Source: Sphaerochaeta pleomorpha str. Grapes
GTDB lineage: Bacteria > Spirochaetota > Spirochaetia > Sphaerochaetales > Sphaerochaetaceae
DNA: 64,000 nt
Direction of reading: 5' to 3'
Assembly (NCBI RefSeq): GCF_000236685.1
Contig: NC_016633.1
Coordinates: 3,066,001 to 3,130,000 of the forward strand
In this document: positions 51,411 to 60,122 of the stretch, piece after piece
How the letters are laid out: each line of letters begins with the position of its first letter
Position numbering within the stretch: the first letter of the stretch is position 1
The notes under the pieces: model-generated
Told to the model about the DNA's origin: nothing
Database searches by the model: none
Seen by the model: only the letters and a program-made list of their open reading frames with translations
Program-made: the position numbers and the translations under genes

Positions 51411-51902
51411 CTATACATCCCCGAACTCCTCAGCATAGAGAGCCCTGATACGATCGAACATCTTTCTGCGGCGGCTACGGATCGCATTGTCTGTGGTCCC
51501 TTCTTCTCGGGCGATATCAGCGAGTTGTCGGCCTTCACAGAGTTTCCAGAAAAGCTCCTGTTGGGCAGGGATTAATTGGGGAATGAGCGTCTGCACCTGA
51601 TTCCTGATCGAGGGGGGAAGCTCATCCTGGAATAGAATCTCCTCGGGGGCTTGGGAAGTATCCACAAGGTGCTCGATGGGATCATTAGGATGAGTTATTG
51701 GGTTGGCATCGTGAAGAAACTTTGAGAATTTAAAATTCGCATCCTGTAGTTCATCTTCATACCGATCGTTCAGTTTCTCGGCATGGTATGAGTCGCGGAG
51801 AACAGTGATGATCTCCTCGGTGATTCCGTCCTTACCTGGGGTAAGTCGGTACGGTTTTCCGTCGATGCAATAGAAGAATTCTGTCCTGGCGTCCTTTGCC
51901 AT
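51411..51902 (-). CDS. Sigma-70-like early regulator
   Basis: A 163-residue protein. The C-terminal 60 residues form a sigma region 4-like helix-turn-helix (AQQELFWKLCEGRQLADIAR then EEGTTDNAIRSRRRKMFDRI). Before that come an acidic region and a low-complexity helix. The N-terminus (EFFYCIDGKPYRLTPGKDG) is strand-rich and resembles a small domain common to such phage regulators. It probably controls transcription of the early block that follows. The start is preceded by AAGGAGGGG, itself just after a large inverted repeat. Confidence 0.75.
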   Translation of the reverse strand: MAKDARTEFFYCIDGKPYRLTPGKDGITEEIITVLRDSYHAEKLNDRYEDELQDANFKFSKFLHDANPITHPNDPIEHLVDTSQAPEEILFQDELPPSIRNQVQTLIPQLIPAQQELFWKLCEGRQLADIAREEGTTDNAIRSRRRKMFDRIRALYAEEFGDV

Positions 51903-51924
51903 GTTCCCCTCCTTGGGGTTTGGG

Positions 51925-51998
51925 CAAAACGGAGACAGGCATTCGGGTATGCAGCGACGAGGGCATGCTGGCCGAAATCAAAACGCATCTCCGTTTTG
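51925..51998 (-). promoter_or_regulatory. Structured leader candidate of the sigma-like gene
   Basis: Perfect 11-bp inverted repeat CAAAACGGAGA / TCTCCGTTTTG at 51925-51935 and 51988-51998. Between the arms further short complementary stretches (ATTCGG / CCGAAAT, and GCATGC-like) allow a nested fold. The ribosome binding site of the sigma-like gene follows about 13 bases after the hairpin base, so the structure could gate its translation. This is inference from sequence alone. Confidence 0.4.
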
Positions 51999-52181
51999 AC
52001 CTTCGACCGGCGCATTCCCTACAACCGGTGTTCAGTGATTGATGTGGTGCATCCCGGTGGGGAATCCTGGCCTGGCACAGGGATGCTGTTGTTTGGATCC
52101 AACGAATCCAGAAGACGATGACCATTACTCTTCGGCCTATGGAGCAAAGGGTCTTGATGATCCTGAATAAGATTTTCGGGC

Positions 52182-52232
52182 AAAAAGAAAGCCGGATGAT
52201 TACAAAACGTGTGTCTTGTGCATCATCCGGCT
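52182..52232 (-). terminator. Strong intrinsic terminator in the early leader
   Basis: Perfect 11-bp stem AGCCGGATGAT / ATCATCCGGCT (52190-52200 and 52222-52232) followed on the minus strand by TTTCTTTTTG. It lies between the zinc-ribbon gene and the sigma-like gene, so transcription from the repressor side should stop here unless antiterminated. Confidence 0.8.
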
Positions 52233-52319
52233 ATTCGGTGACTCGTCATACGGTCCCATTGCTCGGTATGTCCGACTTGCATGATGTCGGTATATTTAGT
52301 GGAGGAGCTTCCCCCAGTG

Positions 52320-52514
52320 TTATGTATTCATGATATGAACGCGCTTTCCTCCTTTTCTCTTGGGCAGGCACATGTGCTGTGCAATAGGAACTTTCACGAA
52401 TCGACCGCACTGCGGACATTTGAGCGAGATCTCCACCGGCTCATCCGCCTTGTGAAATCCGGAAGCATCGAATGCCCGCTTTCCGCAGTTGGGGCATCTC
52501 ATAGGAATACTCAT
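52320..52514 (-). CDS. Zinc-ribbon phage protein
   Basis: A 64-residue protein with two CxxC pairs (MRCPNCGKRAFD and KCPQCGRF) forming one zinc ribbon, then a basic terminal tail. Small Com-like or regulatory zinc ribbons at the start of early operons are common in phages. AAGAGGAG precedes the ATG. It is the first gene after the 22-bp palindrome, and a strong terminator follows it, so it may be expressed alone and affect transcript read-through. Confidence 0.8.
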   Translation of the reverse strand: MSIPMRCPNCGKRAFDASGFHKADEPVEISLKCPQCGRFVKVPIAQHMCLPKRKGGKRVHIMNT

Positions 52515-52535
52515 CGCAACTCCTCTTGTTGTAAA

Positions 52536-52557
52536 ATGTTAGCTTTAAAGCTAACAT
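52536..52557. promoter_or_regulatory. 22-bp perfect palindrome, probable repressor operator
   Basis: ATGTTAGCTTT followed by its exact complement AAAGCTAACAT, between the ImmA/IrrE gene and the zinc-ribbon gene that starts the early operon. A perfect palindrome of this length, in this place, is what a dimeric phage repressor would bind to silence the early genes. I did not see a second full copy. Confidence 0.6.
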
Positions 52558-52662
52558 AGAAGTGAAAAAGAAACCTGCTGCGAAGTGGCAGTCAGGAATC
52601 TTTATGATAGACAATCCGCTAACGACCACAGGGATCGCATGGCGGACACCGGTGGTTGTTGG

Positions 52663-53382
52663 TTATGTGGGAAGGCAGTGCAGTGAAATCAGACGTACCC
52701 TTGCAGCTTCCTCAGAGACATTGAACACATCGACCATTGTCTGGATCAGCTCTTGTTGCCAGAATGGACTACCTTTGGGTTCGATCAAATTCCTCAGTCG
52801 TTTGACTGCAGGTCTGGGCATCAGCAATACTGATGCCAGATAGTTTGCCTGCCATTCGAGCCATGCCTCACCTTTCAAGCGTTTGCCGTCGGTATCTACA
52901 CCGCTGAGATCAGGGAAGGCAGGTTTTGAGTAGATACCACCACAGTAATCGTGCAAGCTGGCAATCTGGGCCTTCCGCTGATAATATTCGGGATGGATCA
53001 ACCCGTGCGATGCCTCATGCCCTTCTGTGAACCGCTCACGATGGATGAACGATGGATTGTCGGCAAGGGTTCCCTCAATGATGATGGTATTCTTTTTCAC
53101 CGAGAGGAACTTGGCTTGGTCCAACTCAGGGACATACACGGGCAGGGCTTCGGTATCTTCGAAAACCGTGATCCCCAGATACACCTGGTTATGCGACAGG
53201 TATTGGTATTCCAGGGAAAAGCCCATGTAGTGGGTGATAAGTCTGTCGATATCCATGGGTTGTGGTTTTAGCAGGACCTCAGGGGAAAAGTCACGCAGCA
53301 CTCGTTCTCCATAGGTTTCCAGCTGGTTCTTGCTCAAATGGGGTATCCCGTTGGCGTCGAGTCTACATGCGCATCTTTTCAT
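52663..53382 (-). CDS. ImmA/IrrE-family metallopeptidase
   Basis: A 239-residue protease with the zinc motif HEASH in RFTEGHEASHGLIHP. In many mobile elements such enzymes cleave the neighbouring HTH repressor in response to DNA damage, which triggers induction. A Glu in EWQANYLASVLLMPR provides a further family landmark. The gene lies 6 bases after the repressor gene on the same strand. AGGAAAG precedes the start. It and the repressor form a likely lysogeny switch. Confidence 0.88.
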   Translation of the reverse strand: MKRCACRLDANGIPHLSKNQLETYGERVLRDFSPEVLLKPQPMDIDRLITHYMGFSLEYQYLSHNQVYLGITVFEDTEALPVYVPELDQAKFLSVKKNTIIIEGTLADNPSFIHRERFTEGHEASHGLIHPEYYQRKAQIASLHDYCGGIYSKPAFPDLSGVDTDGKRLKGEAWLEWQANYLASVLLMPRPAVKRLRNLIEPKGSPFWQQELIQTMVDVFNVSEEAARVRLISLHCLPT

Positions 53383-53388
53383 CTTTCC

Positions 53389-53772
53389 TCAGTTGTCCCC
53401 GTGTTTCCTCTTGATCAAATCATCGACAAATCGTTGCCAATCTTCCTCGTTCGCTTCCAGGTTTCTTGCAGTCCTGAGTGCGGCGTTCACATACGGCCTG
53501 TCGGTCACATACGGATTCAGATCCGGTGCGAGCAGGCCTTTTTGCTTGCCGACTATGTCATACATCTCGGCTTTCTCTTTTTCATTCAGATTCAGCACGT
53601 TTGCCAAATCTGCCAGTCTTTCCTCGGTCAAAGGTGCACGCCGACTGTTCTCCACATCGCTGAGAAACGGTGCTGACACCCCCAAAGTACGAGCCACCTC
53701 ACGCAAGCTAATTTGCTTTTCATCGCGTTTGTGCTTTAGGTACTCGCCAAAAGTCACGGTAGTCTTCTTCAT
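53389..53772 (-). CDS. XRE-family phage repressor
   Basis: A 127-residue protein with an N-terminal helix-turn-helix: YLKHKRDEKQISLREVARTL then GVSAPFLSDVENSRRAPLTE. The C-terminal 60 residues are a poorly conserved dimerisation or cleavage region. It is followed at once by the ImmA/IrrE gene. The ATG at 53772 follows AAGGATT; an upstream in-frame extension to 53814 lies in operator-like repeats and is rejected. Unlike most temperate phages, it is on the same strand as the early operon. Confidence 0.88.
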   Translation of the reverse strand: MKKTTVTFGEYLKHKRDEKQISLREVARTLGVSAPFLSDVENSRRAPLTEERLADLANVLNLNEKEKAEMYDIVGKQKGLLAPDLNPYVTDRPYVNAALRTARNLEANEEDWQRFVDDLIKRKHGDN

Positions 53773-53778
53773 AATCCT

Positions 53779-53830
53779 TACTATCCTTGTAAGCCTGTTA
53801 GTCATCAGGCTCAATAAAGGAAGGATAGTA
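53779..53830. promoter_or_regulatory. Inverted repeats upstream of the repressor
   Basis: Two interleaved inverted repeats just before the repressor start: TACTATCCTT (53779-53788) with AAGGATAGTA (53821-53830), and AGCCTG (53792-53797) with CAGGCT (53806-53811). They suggest an operator for autoregulation. They do not resemble the 22-bp palindrome, so two different sites or regulators may be used. Confidence 0.5.
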
Positions 53831-54169
53831 CGAAAGATGGTTGAGGGTCAATAGGATTTTGGAAAATAGTGTAAACAGGTGTTAAGTAGTATGTGGATGG
53901 GCTTGAGAATATCGGACTGGAGAAGAGGTGTCAATCGGTATTGAATCATGAGTTTATAGCTCAAGAATAGATGAGTGAGAAAGTACATGAATATGCTTGG
54001 AAGTTTGTGTGTTTGATAATGAATTTGCGCAAAGTCATCAATTCTTTGCTTAATGAAATTAATAATTGCCCTCAGCAGGCATCGGGACTATACTTACAAA
54101 TCAAGCACGACCGTTATCAATAAATACGAATGAATGAATAATTTAGGCCAATGATGGGAGCAACTTTGT
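53831..54169. other. AT-rich gap at the phage-defence island border
   Basis: About 340 bases with no gene I can support and no clear repeat. The right end of the prophage and the promoter of the forward defence operon should lie here, but I could not locate an attachment site or promoter with confidence. Confidence 0.35.
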
Positions 54170-54337
54170 ATGAAATCGGGTATCGACATTTGTCCTCTGC
54201 AATTCGGGATGCAGCAACGAGATTATAGAGATCAGAGTGGGACATCTATGATGAAAAAGTATGGGGCTTCTTTATCTAAAAGAAGGCGATACTTAAATCG
54301 AATAATCAACGATAATATGCCAAGGTCGATATCATGA
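54170..54337 (+). CDS. Possible small leader ORF of the defence operon
   Basis: A 55-codon frame starting at 54170 whose stop overlaps the helicase start (ATGA). The basic C-terminal part (SKRRRYLNRIINDNM) and the overlap suggest translational coupling, but no family is recognised and no strong ribosome binding site is seen. Another frame (54151-54227) also looks protein-like here, so this could be debris. Confidence 0.35.
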   Translation: MKSGIDICPLQFGMQQRDYRDQSGTSMMKKYGASLSKRRRYLNRIINDNMPRSIS

Positions 54338-57300
54338 TTCAAACCTTCAACAATCGGACTGAAAAAGTCGGAGATGATCTAAAGAAGAATATCGCTAAAG
54401 AAAGTAAATTTCAGATTGCTGCAGGTATCTTTTCAATTTATGGCTATGAAGCGCTTAAGACTGAATTGAGGAAGATCGATTCTTTGAAGTTCATCTTCAC
54501 TGATCCAACATTCATAGAGCTTGATAAGAAGAACAGGGAACAGAAACAGTTTTACATCAATTCCAGCTATCGACAAAAATCGATTAGCGGGACAGAATTT
54601 GAGATAAACCTCAAGAATGAACTCAAAGGGAAAGCGATTGCCAGAGAGTGCAAGAAATGGATTGAACAGAAAGTAACGTTCAAGACAAATGCGGGAAGCA
54701 AATACATCCAGCCTCATACTACTCTGATCAATAAAGAGAATAGTTTTGTATATATGGGAATCAACGAGTTCAGTAGTGCCGGTTTTGGATATGAGAAGGA
54801 TAATTCGATTCTGAACCAGATCATCAAGACTGACGATTACGAAACGACCAAACAGTATATCCAGAATTTCCATGAGATATGGAATGATGAGAAGATCTTG
54901 CGGGATGTTACCGAGGAGGTTACTGACTACATTGCTAATCTATACAAGGAAAATTCGCCACAATTCATCTATTATCTGATCCTGTACCATATCTTCAACG
55001 AGTTTTTGGTAGATATCTCTGAGGATGAGCTGGCCAACGAACGAACCGGTTTCAAGGAATCCGTCACCTGGAACAAGCTCTATGACTTTCAACGGGATGC
55101 TGTTCTTGGGATCATCAATAAGCTGGAGCGGCATAACGGATGCATCCTTGCCGATAGTGTCGGGCTTGGAAAAACCTTTTCCGCTTTGGGGGTAATTAAG
55201 TATTACCAGGAAAGGAATCGTTCAATCCTGGTCCTCTGTCCAAAAAAACTGGGTGACAACTGGCTGACCTTCCTGAACAACTATGAGGACAACCCGCTGA
55301 TCAAGGACAGGCTCAATTATGATGTGCTGTACCACACGGATTTATCTAGGGACAAGGGAGAGTCGAACGGTATAGATTTGTCAAGGGTGAACTGGGGGAA
55401 CTATGATCTTGTAGTCATCGATGAATCCCATAACTTCAGGAACAATGATCCGCATAAGGATCATGTGACACGCTATCAGAAATTGTTGAACGATGTGATG
55501 CGCAAGGGAGTCAAAACAAAAGTCCTCATGCTTTCCGCAACTCCAGTCAACAATAGATTCACCGATCTCAAGAACCAGCTTGCACTCGCTTGGGAAGGGG
55601 AGACCGGTATCGCCGACGAACGATTGGGCACGGAGAAATCAGTCGAGGTCATCCTCTCAAATGCTCAGAAGATTTTCAACGATTGGTCGAAGTTGCCGAT
55701 CGAAAAGCGCACCAGCCAGGAGCTTCTCGCAAACCTCAACAGCAACTTTGATTTCTTCAAGTTACTCGATAGTGTGACCATCGCCAGAAGCAGGAAGCAT
55801 ATCGAGAAGTATTATGATGTGAACAAGATTGGCCGATTTCCCAACCGACTGAAACCCATCACCCATCATGCGGATATCACAGACCTTGAAAATTTCATCG
55901 AGATATCGGAACTGTATCGGGAACTCTCTCGGTTGAGCTTGGCTATCTATTCTCCGACCGAATATATATTCGAAAGCAAAATGCAGTTTTACAGTGAACT
56001 GTATGATACGAATATCAGTGAGAAATCCAGTTTCAAGCAATCCCACCGGGAGAAGAGCTTGCAGACCCTGATGCGGGTCAATCTGCTCAAACGCCTGGAA
56101 AGTTCTGTGGACTCTTTCAGGATAACGCTGAATAAATTCATCCAAGCGAACGAGACAACCATAAAACAGATTATAAATTTTGAGGCGAATGGTGGTGACA
56201 GATATACAGAGGCAATACATCTGAATGATATTGATCTGGATGCTGATAGTGATGATTGGCAGAACGATGAGTCGTGTGTTGGCGGGAAAGTAAGGGTCAG
56301 ACTTGCTGATATGAATACAAGCGGCTGGAAGCAGGACCTTGAAGCTGATGTACGTGTAGCAAAAGCAATACTCCGTGAAATGATGAGGGTGGGCCCGGAG
56401 CACGATACTAAACTGAATGACTTGAAAGATCTCATCGGAAACAAATTTGTAAATCCTATCAATCCAGGAAACAAGAAAGTGCTGATTTTCAGCGCATTCG
56501 CCGATACTGTTAACTACCTGTACAATAATATCTCTGGATACTGCAAAAATACCTATGGGCTTGAATGCGCGAAGATAACTGGATCGGATGACAATAAATG
56601 TACCTTGAAAATAGATACCAGTTTCAACAACTTGCTGATCAATTTTTCGCCTCGGTCTAAGGAACGCAGAAATATAGAAGCTCCCCAAATCGATGTCTTG
56701 ATAGCTACAGACTGTATCTCGGAAGGGCAGAACCTTCAGGATTGCGACACCCTGATCAATTATGACATCCACTGGAATCCTGTGCGTATCATCCAGCGTT
56801 TTGGGCGGATCGATCGTATCGGTTCCATCAACCAAGACATCCAGCTGATCAATTTTTGGCCACAGCTCTCATTGGATGACTACATTAATCTCAAGAGCAG
56901 GGTTGAAAACAAAATGTTCATGGTGGATGCCACTGCTACCGGTGAAGATAATGTGCTTACGAACAAGTCATCAGATTTACTGTTCCGTAAAAAGCAACTT
57001 GAGAAACTCCAGGAAGAAGTTGTTGATATTGAGGATATGGGTTCAGGCCTATCCATAACGGATCTGGGATTGAATGACTTCCGTATGGATTTGGTGAATT
57101 ACGTCAAAGAAAACGGATCGATGGATTCTGTGGCAACCGGCATGCATACCGTGTGCGAAAAAGATGTGGAGCGTGGCATTGAGGAAGGTGTCATCTATGT
57201 TTTAAGAAATATCAACAACGGGGTCAATATTGATAACTCCAACCAACTGCATCCGTTTTACCTGGTCTATCTGAAAACCGATGGGTCCATTCTTTCCTCC

Positions 57301-57582
57301 CATCTTGATGTGAAGAACACTCTTGATATCCTTCGAGCCTTATGCAAGGACAGAGATGAACCGATCAAAGAAGTCTATGAGCCCTTCAATGACGAGACTG
57401 ATGACGGCAAGAATATGCAACGGTATTCAAGCCTCCTGAACAAAGCCATTGAAGCAATTCTCAACGTGAAGGACGAGAGCGAAGTAGATAGTCTATTCTC
57501 TGGTGGAGGAACGACCGCTCTTGTGAATAGTATCAAGGGGTTGGAAGATTTTGAGTTACTCGCATTTGTGGTGGTTCGATGA
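54334..57582 (+). CDS. PLD-like/SNF2 helicase, defence-associated
   Basis: A 1082-residue protein. The N-terminal 190 residues resemble a degenerate phospholipase D-like domain (IQPHTTLINKENSFVYMG, then NEFSSAG in place of a full HKD motif). From about 245 come the SF2 motifs: LADSVGLGKTFSALGVI (I), VVIDESHNFRN (II), MLSATPVNNRF (III), and in the C-terminal lobe LIATDCISEGQNLQ and IQRFGRIDRIGS (V-VI). Such helicases accompany type III and related restriction systems and probably act on DNA. It is the first large gene of a five-gene forward operon with mod and res. Confidence 0.85.
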   Translation: MIQTFNNRTEKVGDDLKKNIAKESKFQIAAGIFSIYGYEALKTELRKIDSLKFIFTDPTFIELDKKNREQKQFYINSSYRQKSISGTEFEINLKNELKGKAIARECKKWIEQKVTFKTNAGSKYIQPHTTLINKENSFVYMGINEFSSAGFGYEKDNSILNQIIKTDDYETTKQYIQNFHEIWNDEKILRDVTEEVTDYIANLYKENSPQFIYYLILYHIFNEFLVDISEDELANERTGFKESVTWNKLYDFQRDAVLGIINKLERHNGCILADSVGLGKTFSALGVIKYYQERNRSILVLCPKKLGDNWLTFLNNYEDNPLIKDRLNYDVLYHTDLSRDKGESNGIDLSRVNWGNYDLVVIDESHNFRNNDPHKDHVTRYQKLLNDVMRKGVKTKVLMLSATPVNNRFTDLKNQLALAWEGETGIADERLGTEKSVEVILSNAQKIFNDWSKLPIEKRTSQELLANLNSNFDFFKLLDSVTIARSRKHIEKYYDVNKIGRFPNRLKPITHHADITDLENFIEISELYRELSRLSLAIYSPTEYIFESKMQFYSELYDTNISEKSSFKQSHREKSLQTLMRVNLLKRLESSVDSFRITLNKFIQANETTIKQIINFEANGGDRYTEAIHLNDIDLDADSDDWQNDESCVGGKVRVRLADMNTSGWKQDLEADVRVAKAILREMMRVGPEHDTKLNDLKDLIGNKFVNPINPGNKKVLIFSAFADTVNYLYNNISGYCKNTYGLECAKITGSDDNKCTLKIDTSFNNLLINFSPRSKERRNIEAPQIDVLIATDCISEGQNLQDCDTLINYDIHWNPVRIIQRFGRIDRIGSINQDIQLINFWPQLSLDDYINLKSRVENKMFMVDATATGEDNVLTNKSSDLLFRKKQLEKLQEEVVDIEDMGSGLSITDLGLNDFRMDLVNYVKENGSMDSVATGMHTVCEKDVERGIEEGVIYVLRNINNGVNIDNSNQLHPFYLVYLKTDGSILSSHLDVKNTLDILRALCKDRDEPIKEVYEPFNDETDDGKNMQRYSSLLNKAIEAILNVKDESEVDSLFSGGGTTALVNSIKGLEDFELLAFVVVR

Positions 57583-58223
57583 TGAAGGATGATTTTAAGC
57601 TTCCCAAGGAAACACTAGTAAACAAGTTTGTTGCTAAATCTCGATTTTATGAGAGGTCAAAACTGAGCTCAAAACTTCAGAAAGAATTTGTAGATAAGGT
57701 TCAGAGGATTACCTGGAAGTACAAGCTCGCGGAAAATACCCTCGGGATTGCGAAGACAGAAGCTGTAACTGAGATACAAATTTTTGAGATTGAATTGAAG
57801 GAGCAAAAAGTTCCAAAGAATGTTGTGAAGATCATTGATAAAAGTATTCCCTATCAAATCCTATACCGGTTTGTGTATGAGGAAAATGTCACATATGGTA
57901 TCTCGCTGAAAAATGGGGATAATATTGGCAACTACTACTTCTCAGATTGGAATACAAATCTGGTATTTGATTTCACAGGAATTGACCTTGAACTGGTTTA
58001 TCAGAAACTGGTAAAAGCTTTTCTTCGAGATGAAGCCAAGGATAAAGATGATTTTGATGATATAGTTAGTACAGATCAGAAGATCAGAACCCTGGAAACA
58101 GAGATTGTCTCTTTGGAGAGCAGCATCCAAAAGGAAAAGCAATTTAACCGGAAGGTTGAGCTTCATAAGATCTTGCTGAAGAAAAAAACGCTGCTAACAG
58201 ATATTACTGGAGGATCAGAATAA
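57579..58223 (+). CDS. DUF4391-like protein
   Basis: A 214-residue protein overlapping the helicase stop and the mod start (TAATG), so tightly coupled on both sides. From memory it fits the DUF4391 family, small partners of helicase/type III restriction loci. It has a basic N-terminus (RFYERSKLSSKLQKEF), several strands (EIQIFEIELKEQKVPK, NIGNYYFSDWNTNLV) and a C-terminal coiled-coil. The biochemical role is unknown; a subunit or adaptor for the SNF2 helicase is plausible. Confidence 0.75.
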   Translation: MMKDDFKLPKETLVNKFVAKSRFYERSKLSSKLQKEFVDKVQRITWKYKLAENTLGIAKTEAVTEIQIFEIELKEQKVPKNVVKIIDKSIPYQILYRFVYEENVTYGISLKNGDNIGNYYFSDWNTNLVFDFTGIDLELVYQKLVKAFLRDEAKDKDDFDDIVSTDQKIRTLETEIVSLESSIQKEKQFNRKVELHKILLKKKTLLTDITGGSE

Positions 58224-60121
58224 TGGATAAGATGAAGATGAGCACGCCTGATTTGACTGATGTGAACATAGGAAAAATTGGGGCGCTATTCCCTAACGTG
58301 ATAACTGAAACAAAAGATGAAAACGGAGATATCAAAAAAGCGGTTGATTTTGATTTATTGAGGCAGGTCTTGTCAAATTGTATCGTGGAAGACGAGAACG
58401 AACGCTACCGTCTGGACTGGCCGGGTAAAAAAGCTTCCCTCTTTAAAGCAAATACTCCAATTACCAAGACGCTCAGACCATGCAGAGAAGAAAGTGTCAA
58501 CTTTGATACCACTGAGAACTTGTATATTGAGGGTGATAATTTTGAAGTTCTTAAAATATTGCAGGAAAGTTATTTAGGTAAAATCAAAATGATCTACATT
58601 GATCCTCCCTACAATACAGGAAATGATTTTATTTATAGAGACAACTTCTCAAAGAATAAGGATGAGTATGAAGAAGAATTAGGGCTTGCAGATGAAGAAG
58701 GCGGGAGACTATTTAGGAATACCGACACCAACGGAAGGTACCATTCGGATTGGCTGAGCATGATGTACGAGCGGCTGCTTGTTGCAAGGGATCTGCTTAA
58801 AGATGATGGTGTGATTTTTATTAGTATTGATGATAATGAAGTTGGAAATTTAAGAAAACTAGGAGATGAAGTATTTGGAGAGATGAATTTTCTTGCAAAT
58901 ATAATATGGCAAAAAAAATATACCCGATCGAATGATGCAACTTGGTTTTCAGATAATCATGATCATATTTTATGTTTCGCGAAGAATAAAGAAAAAACAA
59001 AACTTAACATGCTTCCTCGAAATGAAACACAAAAAAATGCATATACAAATCCTGATAACCATCCAAAAGGACTTTGGAAGGCTACTCCTTTGCATGCTAA
59101 AAGTGGTACAAATACGTCTTCTTATACTTTCAGTAATGGAATAACATGGCAACCCCCAAGAGGTACCTATAGACGTTATAATGACATTGCAATGGAGAAA
59201 ATGGAAGCAGGAAATGAAATTTGGTTTGGAAATGATGGCTTGCAAACGCCCTCACGTAAAAGCTTTCTTTGTGATGTAAAAGATGGGGTTACTCCTGTTA
59301 CTATATGGCCTTATGATGAGGTTGGTCATAACCATGAGGCCAATAATGAGTTAAAAGCAATTAATCTTGGAGGACTTTTTAATAACCCAAAACCAACAAG
59401 GCTAATTAAAAGAACTATGATATTAGCATCAAATCCAAATGATATTGTACTTGATTTTTTTTCTGGCTCATCTACTACTGCAGACGCAGTGTTACAGCTC
59501 AATGCCGAAGATGGGGGTAATCGAAAATTTATTATGGTACAACTACCCGAGATTTGTGATGAGGAAAGCGAGGCTTTCAAAGCTGGATATAGAACTATTG
59601 CTGAAATCGGTAAAGAACGGATACGGCGTGCTGGGAAAAAGATAGTAGAAGAACTGAAAAACAAGAGCCAGCAGCTGGAGTTAGGAGAAGACCCAGGATA
59701 TCTGAAGAGGCTCGATATTGGGTTTCGGGTGTACAAAACCGACACATCCAATTTGAAAGATGTTTTTTATCTTCCTTCCGAGCTTGATCAGGAGATGCTT
59801 TCTTCTTTTGAGAGCAACATAAAAGAAAATCGCACTCCGGAAGATCTTCTCACCCAAGTGATACTTGATCTTGGGCTCGAGCTGACTCTGCCAATCGAAA
59901 TCAATCAAATCTTAGGTAATACTGTGTTTTTCGTTCAAGCCAATGCCTTGGTAGCTTGCTTTGATGAAAATGTAGATTTTAATATTGTGGATCACATAGC
60001 AGATCACAAACCATTGAGGGTAGTGTTTAGAGATGCTAGCTTTGTAGACGATAAAGATCGCATCAATGTTGAAGAGCGATTCAAACGGCTCTCTCCGGAA
60101 ACTAAGGTCACGGTGATCTAA
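58223..60121 (+). CDS. mod: Type III restriction-modification methyltransferase (Mod)
   Basis: A 632-residue DNA adenine methyltransferase of the beta order. The catalytic motif KMIYIDPPYNTGNDF is near residue 130 and the SAM-binding motif VLDFFSGSSTTADAV near 410. The region between them (about 225-330) should be the target-recognition domain; its AT-rich, less conserved sequence stands out from the flanks, as expected for a specificity region that is often swapped. It acts with Res, which lies 1 base downstream, and modifies one strand of a short asymmetric site. Confidence 0.92.
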   Translation: MDKMKMSTPDLTDVNIGKIGALFPNVITETKDENGDIKKAVDFDLLRQVLSNCIVEDENERYRLDWPGKKASLFKANTPITKTLRPCREESVNFDTTENLYIEGDNFEVLKILQESYLGKIKMIYIDPPYNTGNDFIYRDNFSKNKDEYEEELGLADEEGGRLFRNTDTNGRYHSDWLSMMYERLLVARDLLKDDGVIFISIDDNEVGNLRKLGDEVFGEMNFLANIIWQKKYTRSNDATWFSDNHDHILCFAKNKEKTKLNMLPRNETQKNAYTNPDNHPKGLWKATPLHAKSGTNTSSYTFSNGITWQPPRGTYRRYNDIAMEKMEAGNEIWFGNDGLQTPSRKSFLCDVKDGVTPVTIWPYDEVGHNHEANNELKAINLGGLFNNPKPTRLIKRTMILASNPNDIVLDFFSGSSTTADAVLQLNAEDGGNRKFIMVQLPEICDEESEAFKAGYRTIAEIGKERIRRAGKKIVEELKNKSQQLELGEDPGYLKRLDIGFRVYKTDTSNLKDVFYLPSELDQEMLSSFESNIKENRTPEDLLTQVILDLGLELTLPIEINQILGNTVFFVQANALVACFDENVDFNIVDHIADHKPLRVVFRDASFVDDKDRINVEERFKRLSPETKVTVI

Positions 60122-60122
60122 T

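Larger units (their letters stand above)
51903..52319. other. Leader region with inverted repeats and terminator
   Basis: This 417-base gap has no gene I can support. It contains a terminator hairpin (52182-52232) and, directly upstream of the sigma-like gene, a wide inverted repeat (51925-51998). A possible short leader frame (minus strand, starting about 51987) would overlap the sigma-like start. Confidence 0.5.
10200..53830. mobile_element. Prophage, HK97-type siphovirus-like, apparently without an integrase
   Basis: A block of phage genes about 43 kb long, nearly all on the minus strand. Reading right to left it holds the repressor and ImmA region, replication genes, small terminase, DNA methylation, lysis, large terminase, portal, protease, capsid, tail, then a radical SAM/Cys-rich peptide pair. 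The borders are approximate: the left is set by the radical SAM stop and the recombinase wreck, the right by the repressor's upstream inverted repeats. No intact integrase and no endolysin were recognised, so the element may be unable to excise or complete a lytic cycle alone. I could not find an attachment-site repeat. Confidence 0.85.

Noticed and set aside
10122..54170. Attachment-site direct repeat
   Set aside because: I compared the flanks by eye and found no convincing shared core; serine-integrase sites share only a few bases, so absence is not informative.
55762..56835. Long minus-strand frame inside the SNF2 helicase
   Set aside because: Shadow of the helicase, whose motifs span this region.
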